NCBI GenBank assembly: GCA_003427395.1
Contig: BFEA01000113.1
Coordinates: 621,214-655,948 of the forward strand
Direction: 5' to 3'
DNA from: Chara braunii
Lineage: Eukaryota > Streptophyta > Charophyceae > Charales > Characeae
DNA: 34,735 nucleotides
Part shown: positions 1 through 9,582 of the stretch, one piece after another
How positions within the stretch are numbered: position 1 is the stretch's first letter
Layout of the letters: every line of letters begins with the position of its first letter
Program-made: the position numbers and the translations under genes
The notes under the pieces: model-generated
Database searches by the model: none
The model's input: the letters and a program-made list of their open reading frames with translations, nothing else
What the model was told of the DNA's origin: nothing

Positions 1-254
1 CCATAGCTGCCATAGCTGTAGTTAGTAGTGAGTGTGTGTTGTGTTCGAGTGTTAGAGTGATGCGTGTGGGATATCCAGGGTGATCCAGTGTATGTGAACA
101 GTGAGATGTTTGGGCGCTGAAGTCGCCATAGCCATTTGAGAGTGAATTCGTATCTGAAGCCATATCTCTGAGTTTTGAGTGGGCGCATGTCGCCAGTGTG
201 CTGTGTTACTGTTTACATGTGTGAAAAGTGTGTTTGAAAACGAGTCTGATTGCA
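1..254 (+). mobile_element. 3' end of a family-B LTR, inserted in the 5' LTR of element A
   Basis: This segment aligns with the last part of the family-B LTRs ending at 8351 and 16982: GCCATAGC..GCCATAG, the 'cagg(g)agatcc' block, 'tctctgagtt', and the shared terminus TCTGATTGCA. After 254 the sequence switches to family-A LTR sequence (AAGAGTGGAGG..), which in the 3' LTR of A (near 6727) is preceded by different sequence. The window starts inside this LTR, so solo LTR versus full element is undecided. The right-hand 4 bp target copy would be 255-258. Confidence 0.8.
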
Positions 255-470
255 AAGAGTGGAGGAGATAGGAAGGAGGAGATTGGTTGGCGAAGAAGAA
301 GAGCCTTGTCATTGGTCTATGCTGGAGCACATCATCTTCTTCTTCTTTCTTACTTCTTCTTCTTCTTCTTTCCCTCTCTCTCCTCTCAAGTTCATTCATT
401 TCTTCTTGCAATTGGACGGCATTGTACTTTCTGATGAATGTATACTTCGAAATTGGCCAGGATCGTAACA
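255..470 (+). repeat. Element A 5' LTR, 3' part
   Basis: The sequence from AAGAGTGGAGG to GATCGTAACA matches 6727-6919 of the 3' LTR, with an extra CTT-rich stretch (about 348-371). It ends in CA one base before the PBS, which fixes the LTR boundary. The upstream part of the LTR is displaced by the family-B insertion. Confidence 0.9.
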
Positions 471-471
471 T

Positions 472-483
472 TGGTATCGGAGC
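472..483 (+). promoter_or_regulatory. Primer binding site of element A (initiator tRNA-Met type)
   Basis: TGGTATCGGAGC lies one base after the LTR end. It differs at one position (A to G) from the usual plant TGGTATCAGAGC complement of initiator tRNA-Met. Element D carries the identical 12-mer at 27763-27774, so the variant is probably real priming sequence and not decay. Confidence 0.88.
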
Positions 484-1231
484 AGATTCTACTTGCTGGC
501 GAGAGCTGACTTTGCCGCCATAACCCTAACCCTAGTGGTAAGTGCTAACCACTTAGGGTTAGGGCGGAAGTTACGGTTAAGTGGGGCAGCGGGGTAAGGG
601 GAAGTTGCTCCCACCTGGCGGGGCCGTGTAAGGTCAACATTAGACCCGACCAGGTAGCTTGAGTGCATGTTTGTGGTGGCGAGACACAAGGTGGGACTTC
701 GTGATGCAATCTGAGAGAGGCGACAGTGAAGGGCACCTACAACTTGAATCTGGACTTCAAGGAAGACGAGGAGTGACTGTAGGACTCCCCTCAAGTTAGG
801 CGAGCTTGAGGGTGGCAGCCATATCTGCACCTACGGACTGCAAGTTGTTGCTTTGATCTTCAACATCGACGGGGGATCCGGCATTGTACTTTGGGGTAGA
901 TGTTGACCCTCGTAGATGATAGGACACTAGTGTAGAGGATGCTAATTGGGTCAGGAGGACTATGTGAGAGGGGGGTGAGTTTCTTTCATCTCAAGAGCTC
1001 GGCCACTCAGGTAAGTGCTGTGCCGTCAGGGTGCCCATGTGTGTGTGCATGGAATTGACTGCCCACTGGGGTATTCTGGGTTCTTCTTCCATCCTCCATA
1101 GTCTTGATCTTGTGTGAGGTGTGTGAACTGCTTACTCACCTGACGAAAGAATGAATAGAGTATCTTGCGTGCCATGCTATATCCTTCTACAATGCTTTGT
1201 TTATTTCATTCTGAACGGCTGTAGTCTGTAG

Positions 1232-1268
<37 letters not shown>
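484..1268 (+). other. Element A leader; no recognisable gag N-terminus; ends in T32 tract
   Basis: Between the PBS and the gag fragment there is no long open frame on the plus strand that continues into gag. The stretch ends with 32 consecutive T (1236-1267) placed directly before the remaining gag sequence. The N-terminal gag domain appears deleted or replaced; the T tract may mark a reverse-oriented retroposed piece. Confidence 0.5.
522..564 (+). repeat. Inverted repeat with telomere-like CCCTAA/TTAGGG arms in the element A leader
   Basis: Left arm 522-539 (AACCCTAACCCTAGTGGT) pairs with right arm 548-564 (ACCACTTAGGGTTAGGG), with one bulged base and an 8-base loop. It starts 39 bases after the PBS, so it would form a strong hairpin in the leader of the genomic RNA. 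Confidence 0.75.
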
Positions 1269-1271
<3 letters not shown>

Positions 1272-1635
1272 CAAACAGGCCCTTATGGTCCTGGCTCCAT
1301 ATCCATTCTGGGGAGCGTCAGTCAGGTTACTATTCCATAAGTCTGAGTATGTAAATGACGATGAATCTATGAATGCCTTTAAGAAGACTGCCTTCAAAAG
1401 TAAGGGACCGAGGACCACAGTGAAGAATAATACTAACACCATTCTCCTTCCCAAGGGGGCGAAGATTCCACCCAAAGCGGAATATCCTGCCACAAAACCA
1501 TGGGTAGATCTCCGGATAAGTGAAAGTGAGCGGAAACACAGGGTGAAGAAAGGGGTTTGCCTGCATTGCACCAAACCGGGATATTCAGTCCAACATTGCT
1601 TTAGATTGCAACTAGGAAACCAGCAAAGGGGGTAG
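1269..1635 (+). pseudogene. Element A gag C-terminal fragment with damaged zinc knuckle
   Basis: An open frame from 1285 ends at TAG 1633. It is basic and has a single CCHC-type nucleocapsid knuckle near residues 94-107 with spacing C-x2-C-x4-[H]-x4-C. The histidine is replaced by tyrosine (codon 1582-1584, TAT), a C-to-T change that should weaken zinc binding. In functioning elements this domain binds genomic RNA in the particle. The N-terminal capsid-like part is missing, so only about 116 residues remain. The reading frame continues after 1632 in another frame into an acidic, Ser/Pro/Thr-rich spacer leading to the protease, so the TAG reflects a frameshift. Confidence 0.75.
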
Positions 1636-2361
1636 AGACATCAACACACTCTACAGACGGAGAGGTTGAACATGTAAGTGCGGATCCTTCCCCGGATTCT
1701 GGTCCCACTCAGCAAACCTCTCTTGAGACCCCATCTAATGCTGATTCCAAGGCTGAGAAAGTGCACATCCTATACAAGGAGCCTTGGATGGAGTCGGAAG
1801 AAATTGACTTTCATGCTCTCTTGTCGCGCTGGGCTCACATGAAGCAAGAACGCGCGCAAGGGAAGACAAAGTTGATCTTCTTCAAACTCCGCATTAACGG
1901 TCGTTACATCCGTTGCGTTGGCTGATTGTGGCGCAACCGCCAACTACTTCTCACCGCACGACATTCGTAAGGCACACTTGGGAATGAAGCAAGTGACCTT
2001 GCAGAACCCTTGTCGAACCCAAGTGGGCAACCAAGAGGTTGTCACATCTACGTATGCAGTCAAAGGTGTGCGCACTACCTTTGACGCAGACCGCACAATC
2101 ACGAATTAGTTGAACTTCAATGTCCTTGATAAGTGCCCCTTTGACGCGGTTATTGGCTTGGGCTGGTTGCAGGCCCAATGTAAAAGAACCACATGGAAGG
2201 ACTCGTAATTCATGGTCAAAGATGCCATGGGAATCGAGCGACCAGTCCTCTTGGATGAGCCGCACGAGTCCCAAGTAACTTTTCTCAATGCAATGCAATT
2301 CGGCAAAAAGTGGCGCAGGCGCAAAGTTGATGAGCAAATGTATATAGCTTTGTTAGGCCTG
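1636..2361 (+). pseudogene. Element A aspartic protease region with D-C-G active-site motif
   Basis: After an acidic spacer (frame of 1632) and a one-base shift near 1915, the frame of 1918 reads A-D-C-G-A-T-A-N-Y-F-S, the position and context of a retropepsin D-S/T-G motif. A downstream F-D-A-V-I-G-L-G-W-L matches the hydrophobic second motif (equivalent to the G-M-D-W of elements B and D). Retropepsins dimerise and cleave Gag-Pol. In-frame stops occur at 2107 (TAG) and 2206 (TAA), and the frame changes again near 2361 before RT. D-C-G in place of D-S-G could be a lineage variant or a mutation; elements B and D have D-S-G. Confidence 0.7.
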
Positions 2362-3439
2362 CTCATGTGCCTTCTATTTTTGTTTTACATAATGATTCTA
2401 CTTTGCATGTCGTTTCTACTTCTAATGCAACTACTTCTACCTCTACTAAGTCTACTTCTAGTCCAAACGACTCTACTTCAAATTCTGTTGTTTTGGCTGC
2501 ACCTATGCAATCCAGTATGCTTGCACCTGAAAGTGATGATCCACCTACGAAAGTCCCATCAGAAATCCGCAACCTTCTCAACCGATTTCCTGAAGTCTTG
2601 GGCGAACCACATGGAGTCCCCGTGCGTCAGGTCCGACACAAGATCGAGTTGATAGAAGGTACCACTCCTCCAAAGGGATGTGTCTATCGAATGGGCTCAG
2701 GTGAATTGGAAGAGTTGCGAAGACAAACTGATGACACGATTGGGAAAGGATGGATCAAGCCAAGCAAATCCGAATTCGGTGCACCGGTTCTATTTGTCCC
2801 GAAAAAAGGAGGCAAACTACAATTGTGTATCGATTAATGCGGAATGAATAAAATAACTAGAAAGAATGCATAGCCTTTGTCGTGTATTGATAATCTGCTT
2901 GATGCTGCAGGTGGGTGCACGGTCTTCAGCAAGATCGATCTCAAGTCTGGCTACCACCAAATTGAAGTCGACCCTGCAGACCAGCATATACTGCATTCAA
3001 AAACTCGCGATGGGTTGTACGAGTTTACCGTCATGCCCTTCGGCCTCACGAATGCACCGGCCACCTTTCAAAGTCTCATGGATAAGGTGTTTCGCAATCA
3101 GATCAATCGATTTATTATTGTTTATTTGGATGACATACTAATTTTCAGCAAGTCGATGGAGGAGCACATGAGACACCTTGAGGAAGTGTTGCAGATCCTC
3201 AAGGATGCGCAGCTCCATCTCAACTTGGAGAAATATGAGTTTGGGAGGGACAGCGTCATCTACCTTGGACATCGGTTGTCTGTTGCAGGCCTAGAGCCCG
3301 AGGCAACCAAAGTTGAGGTCATCCACAAACGGCCTCAACCGGCAAATGGCCACGAGTTGCGTTCTTTTCTTGGTCTTGCGTCATGCTACCGTAAGTTTGT
3401 AACCAATTATCTATCATTGCCCGACCGCTGTCCAAATTG
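2362..3439 (+). pseudogene. Element A reverse transcriptase
   Basis: In the frame of 2367 a Ser/Thr-rich linker leads into RT. Visible RT blocks are the K-G-W-I-K-P-S-K-S-E-F-G-A-P block, the F-V-P-K-K block, the K-I-D-L-K-S-G-Y-H-Q-I block, P-F-G-L-T-N-A-P-A-T-F-Q and the catalytic Y-L-D-D (3123-3134), followed by the thumb/connection (R-S-F-L-G-L-A). The catalytic aspartates are intact. Two stops, TAA at 2835 and TAG at 2871, fall in the conserved stretch between C-I-D and the D-L-L-D block, and a frameshift near 3410 separates RT from RNase H. Confidence 0.88.
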
Positions 3440-4744
3440 ACCAGCAAGAACGTGTCCTATACATGGGATGGGGAATGCATAACAACCTTCCAAGCATTGA
3501 AGGAGGCTTTGGCAAGTCATTACGTGCTCCGCATTGCAGATCCCAAACTTACATTCGTAGTAACTACGGATGCAAGCTTGTACGGGATTGGTGCAGTGCT
3601 TCAACAAGATGATGGCGACGGCTTACACCCGCTCGAATTTTACAGCAAACGTATGCCCAGTCACAAGATAGCTGCCTCGACTTACATGCGAGAACTCTAT
3701 GCCTTGAGAGAGGCACTAGATCATTTGAAGCATTCCCTCTTGGGTCGCCATTTCAAAGTGTTCTCAGACCACGAGATTTTGAAATGGATTCATACACAGA
3801 ATAATCCATCAACTACATTGACCCGCTGGCTACATGAGATTGTTGTGTATGATTTCGAACTTAGGCACAAGAAAGGCTGTTACAATCGCGTTGCGGATGC
3901 TCTGTCTCGCCACCCTGAGTACATGACTTGTCTTGTGGGTTCCTACGATCTCCGTAAGAAGTTGAAGGAGGAACTCGTCGAGTACACTGCCAAGGACCTG
4001 GAACGCAGTCCCATCCTTGAGCAGATCCAAGCTGACCCTAGCAGCCAGCTTGACTTCCATGAGTGCAAAGGTTTGCTCTTCCGACGTTACGGGAAGTACG
4101 ACCGCCTGCGTGTACCCAATCATGAGCCTATCCGTACTGACTTCTTGGACTTGGCTCATGGCCGGAGTGGACACTTCGGTTTTGAAAAGACATATGGAAG
4201 TCTGTTGCAAAAGTTTGTATGGCCTGGGATGAAAGGAATGGCACAAAAGTTTGTGGCTGAGTGTGAAGTCTGTCAACGCATCAAACCGTCTCGGCAGGAG
4301 CCCTATGGGCTGCTGCATCCTCTCCCTATTCCTGATGGCCCGGGTGAGTCTCTTTCCATTGACTTCACAGCCATGGGAAAGAAGAGTAGGAATGGATATT
4401 CGCAAGTAATGGTGATCGTTGACCGCTTTTCAAATTTTCTGAATTTGATCCCATTACCACCTCACGCCCCAACTGACCTTGTGATCAAAGAGTTTCACAA
4501 GAAGTACATTTTGCAGTGTGGGCCCCTGAAAACTCCTGTGAGTAACCAGGACACTAGGTTCATAAGTGCAGATTGGAAGGACTTCACCTCCCAGATTTAT
4601 GACATCAAACTCAAAATGACGTCTGGTCGACATCCTGAAGCCAATGGACTGGCCGAGGAGATCAACCAGACTATGATCCAACTTCTCCGAGATCTAATTG
4701 TGCCTGATCAGAACTCTTGGGAGGAGGAATTGCCGATTGTGTAG
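3437..4744 (+). pseudogene. Element A RNase H and integrase (zinc finger and core)
   Basis: This 435-codon frame starts with RNase H, in which all four acidic residues are visible: T-T-D-A-S, R-E-L-Y-A-L, F-S-D-H-E and V-A-D-A-L-S. The integrase HHCC zinc finger is intact (H, H, then C-E-V-C-Q). The core shows the first Asp (S-I-D-F) and the Glu (N-G-L-A-E-E), but the second catalytic position, normally S-D-R/Q-D, reads S-N-Q-D (Asn codon 4544-4546), so strand transfer should be lost. The frame ends at TAG 4742 with a frameshift into the C-terminal part. Confidence 0.88.
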
Positions 4745-5438
4745 GGGTTGTACAACACTCCATACACTCCTCCACCGGAATGACACCTAATCGGTTGCAC
4801 CTTGGGTGGAAAATTCGCACTGGGATGACACCTAATCGGTTGCACCTTGGGTGGAAAATTCGCAAGCCCCTATCTTATCTGTTTCCTGAACAGCCACTTC
4901 GCCTAACACCTGGCCAGTCAGGCTACAGTGCTAAGTTTGATCGTTTGCTCAAAGTTGTTGTCGCAGCTATGGAAAGGCGACGCAGTGCCATGATTAAGCA
5001 TGCAAACAAAAAGCGCCAGCCTGACCCTTTCACAGTGGGAAGTTATATCTGCGTCAAGATGTCTGAGTTTTCTAAAGAAGAAAGTGTATCACGAAAGCTT
5101 CCTCCTCGGTGCTACGGTCTGTGGAAGGTGCTGAACCGAGTAGGGAATGATTCATTTGGTCCTTCTTACACGATCGACGTGCCTCCTCATCTGTGCACGT
5201 ACCCAGTCTTTCACGCGTCGAAGTTGTTTCCGTATGAACCACCCGAAACTTTTCCGTATCGAGAATCAATGATTCCTCGCGCAAGCAATGGCGGTCACGA
5301 GATTGACAGAATTATCGAGCACAGTGGAAAAGGGAGAAACAAACAATACAGAGTCCACTTCCTATATCATCCATTGAATGAATTTACTGGATTGCTAAGA
5401 AAGATTTGCTGCAGAGTGACCCGCATATGAACGACTGA
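4745..5438 (+). pseudogene. Element A integrase C-terminal domain with degraded chromodomain-like tail
   Basis: The frame (4717-5430) has the Ty3/gypsy integrase C-terminal signature: a G-S-Y-I-C-V-K region, then P-S-Y-T-I-D-V, P-V-F-H-A-S-K-L and an H-E-I-D-R-I-I start of a chromodomain-like module. A 45 bp in-frame tandem duplication (4774-4818, 4819-4863) repeats 15 residues in the linker. Near 5383-5395 a frameshift moves the conserved W and L-L-Q-S-D-P end of the module into another frame ending about 5438, so the tail is broken. Confidence 0.8.
4774..4863 (+). repeat. 45 bp in-frame tandem duplication in element A integrase
   Basis: Two 45 bp units differ at only three or so positions at their start (accggaatg vs actgggatg). 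Other members keep one unit, so this arose in this copy or its parent. Confidence 0.9.
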
Positions 5439-5550
5439 TTAGCTCCGAACAACAACCTAAATTTACTGCTACCCTCACTCCAACGGAACATACCCGATCT
5501 CTCTTCGCCATTTACGCTTATGATGCATTATGAAGGGATCTCGCTCTTGA

Positions 5551-5561
5551 AGGGGGGGTAG
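5551..5561 (+). promoter_or_regulatory. Polypurine tract of element A
   Basis: AGGGGGGGTAG immediately precedes the 3' LTR start TGTAATGACC. The position is fixed by the minus-strand solo LTR of the same family, which ends with the reverse complement (GGTCATTACA at 19855). Confidence 0.8.
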
Positions 5562-6919
5562 TGTAATGACCCACCGAAACACAGACTGAGAACACTGCTG
5601 ATTTATGAAGTTCTGCCGATGGAATGGATGCCTCGCTGAGATTCCCGCATTCTGCTGAGTTTTCTGTGTCTGTATGTGTGCGTGCTTGTTGACCTGCGTG
5701 CCTGTCTGAATGCTTGTCGGTATGAGTGTGAGTGTGACCCGCAAGGGTACTTGCTTGTTTGGCAGGCCCATAGGGCCGGTACTTACCTGTGGCCGTGGCA
5801 TCGAGGGTTGCAGAAGGGAAAAAACTCAAGTAGCTGAGCCAGGGGCCCGCGGTGCTTAGAGCAACGGAAAAACACTAAAGTAGCAGGTAGGCCGGTACCG
5901 CATCCAGTAGCAGTAGTGTCGGGCACTCAAGGCCGAGCAGAAAAAGACAAAGTTGACATTTTTAGAGGCCCAGTAGCGGTAGGCTAGGTCTAGGCCAGTA
6001 CCAGTCCATCCAGTCTGAGTCTAGAGCTTGTACGGGCAATATGGAGGAGGTACCAGTTGCTTGGGAGGCCGAGCGGCCTGGAAGTCACCGCCCAGGAGGC
6101 AAGCAGGCCGCTATATCAAGAGGCCGAAGGAAGAGCTTGGCCTCATTCTTCAGTGTGCGAGTTGGGCGTCACGCTGTTGGAGTGCTGGTTGGAAGAGCGC
6201 TGGCTGCTACAGCGCTGCTGGGAGGAAGAAGCCGGGAGCTTTCACCTTGGCTATGGTGGAGCTCTACCAGTAGCAGGAGGAGGGAGAAGAGGACCAAGGA
6301 GGAGAATGGCGAGGTACTTACCTGGCTATGGTGGACACCATCTCATCACCTTGTTAGGCGCTGCATCTGGAAGGCCCCAGTTGGGGTAGTGCCGCACCAA
6401 GGAAGCTCGGGGCAGAGTCAGGCATGGCGGTTTAGTGAGCAGCGACATAGCTGCTTTGCATTGTCGTTTGCACAGGCAGCAGTGACATAGCTGCTTTGCA
6501 TTGTCCTTTGCACAGGAGGCTGAAGCCCTCAGTAGTCCGCCATAGCCTCGACCTGCAATGAAGAGGAAGGAGAGGGGTGGCCATGGCTATGGTGGACCTC
6601 ATGTTGCGCCTGCAGTAGAAGTGGGATTCGGACATTGATTCTGGTTCAGCCATTCAACATTATTATTGTCATTTCTTGATTCTGGTTCAGCCATTCAACA
6701 TTATTATTGTTATTTCTTGTTTGAATAAGAGTGGAGGAGATAAGGCGGCGGAGATTGGTTGGCGAAGAAGAAGAGCCTTGTCATTGGTCTATGCTGGAGT
6801 ACATCATCTTCTTCTTCTTTCCCTCTCTCTCCTCTCAAGTTCATTCATTTCTTCTTGCAATTGGACGACATTGTACTTTCTGATGAATGTATACTTCGAA
6901 ATTGGCCAGGATCTTAACA
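5562..6919 (+). repeat. Element A 3' LTR (1,358 bp)
   Basis: It starts TGTAATGACC after the PPT and ends GATCTTAACA, matching the 5' LTR end at 470 and the ends of the minus solo LTR (17296-19855). It contains short internal tandem duplications: 40 bp (6441 and 6481) and 41 bp (6637 and 6678), and a CTT-rich tract near the end. No clear TATA box was seen. Confidence 0.9.
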
Positions 6920-7300
6920 CCACACTTCTTTGGGGGGCTGAGGCCGAGAGAGGGGGGGGGCGCTACCAGCACTATAGGAGGGTGGTGGTAGGCCTACCAG
7001 TAGGGTGGTGGAAGGGGCTTCCAGTACCATTTAGGCGTGCAGCAGCGGTAGGATCTACCTGCACTAGTAGGCCGATTCTACATGCACTCGGGCCGTTGGG
7101 CCTGAGGTACCTGGCCAACGACCTGGATTAAGGCGGGATCTTCGGATCTTAAGACGTTGTGTCGATCCGGGCAGTTGGAATGGGCAGGCCTGATGACCCG
7201 GATCAAAAAAATTGTTAGATCGGAGCGACAATCCGGGCTGTCAGTCCTGTAGAGCCTGACAGCCCGGATCCAAAATTCATAACACCGATGCGACTGCAAG
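6920..7300 (+). other. Unclassified intronic sequence with two GC-rich hairpins
   Basis: No gene is seen. The stretch is G-rich at first, with GTAGG/CCTAC-type inverted motifs around 6980-7080. Two related inverted repeats follow: GATCCGGG (from 7164) with CCCGGATC (to 7204), and a perfect 14 bp pair at 7231-7244/7256-7269. Confidence 0.5.
7231..7269 (+). repeat. Perfect 14 bp inverted repeat
   Basis: ATCCGGGCTGTCAG (7231-7244) and CTGACAGCCCGGAT (7256-7269) are exact reverse complements around an 11-base loop. Confidence 0.85.
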
Positions 7301-7375
7301 GAAAATGAGCAATAGCGAAATGAGTGACAAAATGACAGAATTCCAAATTGCAACATTGCATTGAAAGCCAGATAG
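7301..7375 (+). repeat. Repeat S, left half (split by solo LTR)
   Basis: GAAAATGAGCAATAGCG.. to ..GAAAGCCAGATAG matches 20328-20393. The right half resumes after the solo LTR at 8356. Confidence 0.85.
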
Positions 7376-8351
7376 TGAAACGGTTTTCACCTTTGCAGTA
7401 GCAGATGCAGATCCCAGGACTCAATCCCTAGCCCTGTTCTCACCCGTGTAAAGTATCAAGTCGACCCTGTACGTTTGGGCCCGCGACCTGTGTCTTGATA
7501 GTTGATTGTTGTCTGTCGTAAGTCTATGTAGTTGTCGGGTTTCGATCCGTAGGTCTGCTGAGCAGGGGTCGCAGCTGTGTAGGGGTCGTAGCTGTAGCAA
7601 TTCTGAAAGGTCAAGATCGTAGCTGCTACAAGTCCTGAAAGGTCAAAGTCGTAGCTGCTACAGTTTCCAAAGGCCATGTCTATAGACTTCTGGAAGGTCC
7701 GGAAGTGGCCTTTCGAGCGTTGCTCAAGTTAGACCAGAGGCAAGTGGGCAAGTGGGTAGTCCAACTTTGCTTATTCAACGGTACCCAGTCCCAGTCTCAC
7801 TTTGTCCAGTCAGCAAGTACCATGTGGGACTGTGTGCACCCTGGGCCCGGTGGAAAGGAGCAGACCAGCGACTAACAGATGTATAAATCAAGAGGCAGCA
7901 CCCAGTTATTCATTCATTCTGCTGTGAGCCATGCGGAAGCGCTGCCCAAGCGTCTTGTGTAAGGTGGTCTGCAGATGCCCGAAGTCGAAGTGGGCTGCGA
8001 GGGAGAAGGAGCGGCCATCGCCGTTAGCAGCTAGGAGGTAGAAGGCGGCCATAGCTGCCATAGGTTAGAGTTAGTCTGTAGCGAGTGTTTGTGTGAGTGT
8101 GCGGTACAGAGTGAGTGTGCGTGGAACATCCAGGGAGATCCAAAGTAGTGCGCGTGTGAACAGTTGCTGTGAATACAGTGTCGGAAGGGTGATGTGAGGG
8201 CGCTCAGGCGCCGTAGCCATTTTGAAGCAAATTGAATCTGAACTGTGTTCTCGGCCACAATTTCTCTGAGTTGGTGTGGGCGCTTGTCCCCAGTGTGATT
8301 GCCATCTGTTTGCATGCATGCCACATAAGGAAGAAGATGAGTCTGATTGCA
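7376..8351 (+). mobile_element. Family-B solo LTR (976 bp) with 4 bp target duplication
   Basis: It begins TGAAACGGTTTTCACC and ends TCTGATTGCA, the same ends as the 3' LTR of element B. It is flanked by ATAG on both sides (7372-7375 and 8352-8355). The flanks rejoin into repeat S, whose empty counterpart is at 20328-20473. A TATA box (TATAAAT, 7882-7888) and two copies of a 31-32 bp U3 repeat (7603-7634, 7635-7665) are present. Confidence 0.92.
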
Positions 8352-8433
8352 ATAGCCATGAACTGTCAAGAAGGCAGAAATGCACTGAAATCACGCCAAT
8401 GGAGAACCGAAGCAATGAACTCAATTGTCAATG
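8352..8433 (+). repeat. Repeat S, right half
   Basis: After the ATAG duplication the sequence resumes with CCATGAACTG..GGCAGAAATGCACTG and runs to CAATTGTCAAT, matching 20394-20473. Confidence 0.8.
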
Positions 8434-8491
8434 AAAGCCCTCTCTTAGCACCATATACAATGCATCCGAAGTCTTTCCCCCTGATGGCGCT

Positions 8492-9250
8492 CAGTGCCCA
8501 GACTACTATCGTACAGCTCCTATACTAGCCTACACCTATGACGAAGCAACCAGATGACGTCAGCAGCAGCAACCAAAGGACATTCAGATTCTGCCCTTGC
8601 AGACATCCGCGAGGACCAGGTGCATGCCCTCCTCCTCTTGCTCGCCCTCTTATAGCTCACCCTCGTCTTCTACCTCTCATCATTCCCATGCCGAAGACAC
8701 CACCACAACCCCGCTGGCTTGTATGCACGTGCAGCCCGGCTATGGCCGATGTGCTGCGCTGTCTCCCCACAGCGCTCTCCTACCTGCGCCCGCATGCAGC
8801 CAGACCTTCGTCGCTCAAACGGCTTACGAGCGCCCATAATGGCAGCGCTGCCACGATTACACAAAGTGCCCGAATGTCCTCACCCTGGCCTGGCTCTTTC
8901 CTATATGGAAAGAAGCCAGGCCCATAATGCGCAGTAGCTTCACATTGGGCCAAAGTGTCTGTGCCCAGGCCCGATTCAGACAGTGCGGGACCAAAACAGT
9001 TAAGGCCGCCCAACAGCCCGACGTGGCCTATGTTGCTTCCTGCGTTGTGATAGGCTGAAATGCCTGGATCCATGTCAAGCCCAGAAGAGCCTAGAAGGCT
9101 CCCATGTAACCAACTGCTGGGTGGTAACTGTCTGCCGCCAACCAGGGCCTGGAAATTGACACAGCCCAGGCCTCATCGAAGAAAGCAGGCCTGCCTTCAC
9201 TTGGGGCGGGCGAAAGGCATTCAGCGGGGCCCCATATTGGCCTGTCGAGG
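8492..9250 (+). repeat. Dispersed repeat R, copy 1
   Basis: Shared blocks with 21422-22225 include CAGACTAC..CTACAGCT, GCAACCAG.TGACGTCAGCAGC, GGGCCAAAGTGTCTGTGCCCAGGCC and AACCAACTG.. near the end. No coding motif, LTR PBS or terminal inverted repeat was recognised; it may be a solo LTR or a non-autonomous element of an unrecognised family. Ends are approximate. Confidence 0.75.
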
Positions 9251-9350
9251 AACCAGATCCCCGCATTACGATCCGACCGTGGGCCAATAGGACCAATGAC
9301 GGCCCAGATCTTAGATTTGTCAAGTTAGCAATCTTTTTTCCCTTCTTCTT

Positions 9351-9396
9351 TTTGGACCATTTCTCGATTTACGCTTGTCATCCTTGCATAGAGATC

Positions 9397-9428
<32 letters not shown>

Positions 9429-9446
9429 ACAGATGTCCTGAAGGAC
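9351..9446 (-). ncRNA. U6 spliceosomal snRNA-like sequence, probable retrocopy
   Basis: Read on the minus strand, this has a 5' GTCC..GGAC hairpin, then a segment identical to the U6 core including ACAGAGA and the AGC triad (GATACAGAGAAGATTAGC), then GCAAGGATGAC and a 3' part ending GAGAAATGGTCC. Length (96 nt) and order match U6. Against functioning: the internal stem-loop differs from the plant consensus I remember at five positions, all G-to-A or C-to-T. There is no T-run terminator after GGTCC; instead there is an A-rich tail of about 20 nt (9331-9350 on +). No TATA element sits at the expected -25 to -30. Imperfect 9-mers flank it (attagcgat 9449-9457, gttagcaat 9324-9332), as expected for an aged target-site duplication. 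Identity as U6-derived is very sure; pseudogene status is inference. Confidence 0.9.
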
Positions 9447-9582
9447 ACATTAGCGATTTAATACTGTAAAGATCGCAGTTTCACTGCAACATGTCACGAT
9501 ACTCTGGATTGTTTTGGAAGTTGACACACTAGACACCCTTTCAACGAGATCAGCAAGTTCAAACTTCAAACTAGAAGCTCAC

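Larger units (their letters stand above)
255..6919 (+). mobile_element. Element A: decayed Ty3/gypsy chromovirus
   Basis: Order: partial 5' LTR (255-470), PBS (472-483), leader, gag fragment with zinc knuckle, protease, RT, RNase H, integrase, chromodomain-like tail, PPT (5551-5561) and 3' LTR (5562-6919). Protease-RT-RNase H-integrase order defines Ty3/gypsy. The visible 5' LTR part differs from the 3' LTR by about seven substitutions plus a 24 bp CTT-tract length difference in roughly 190 comparable bases, so this is an older copy. At least two in-frame stops in the protease region, two in RT and several frameshifts make it non-autonomous. Confidence 0.92.

Noticed and set aside
5475-5829. 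Minus-strand frames of about 105 codons
   Set aside because: They lie across the PPT and LTR start of element A and show no domain; the same sequence recurs in the solo LTR as non-coding DNA.
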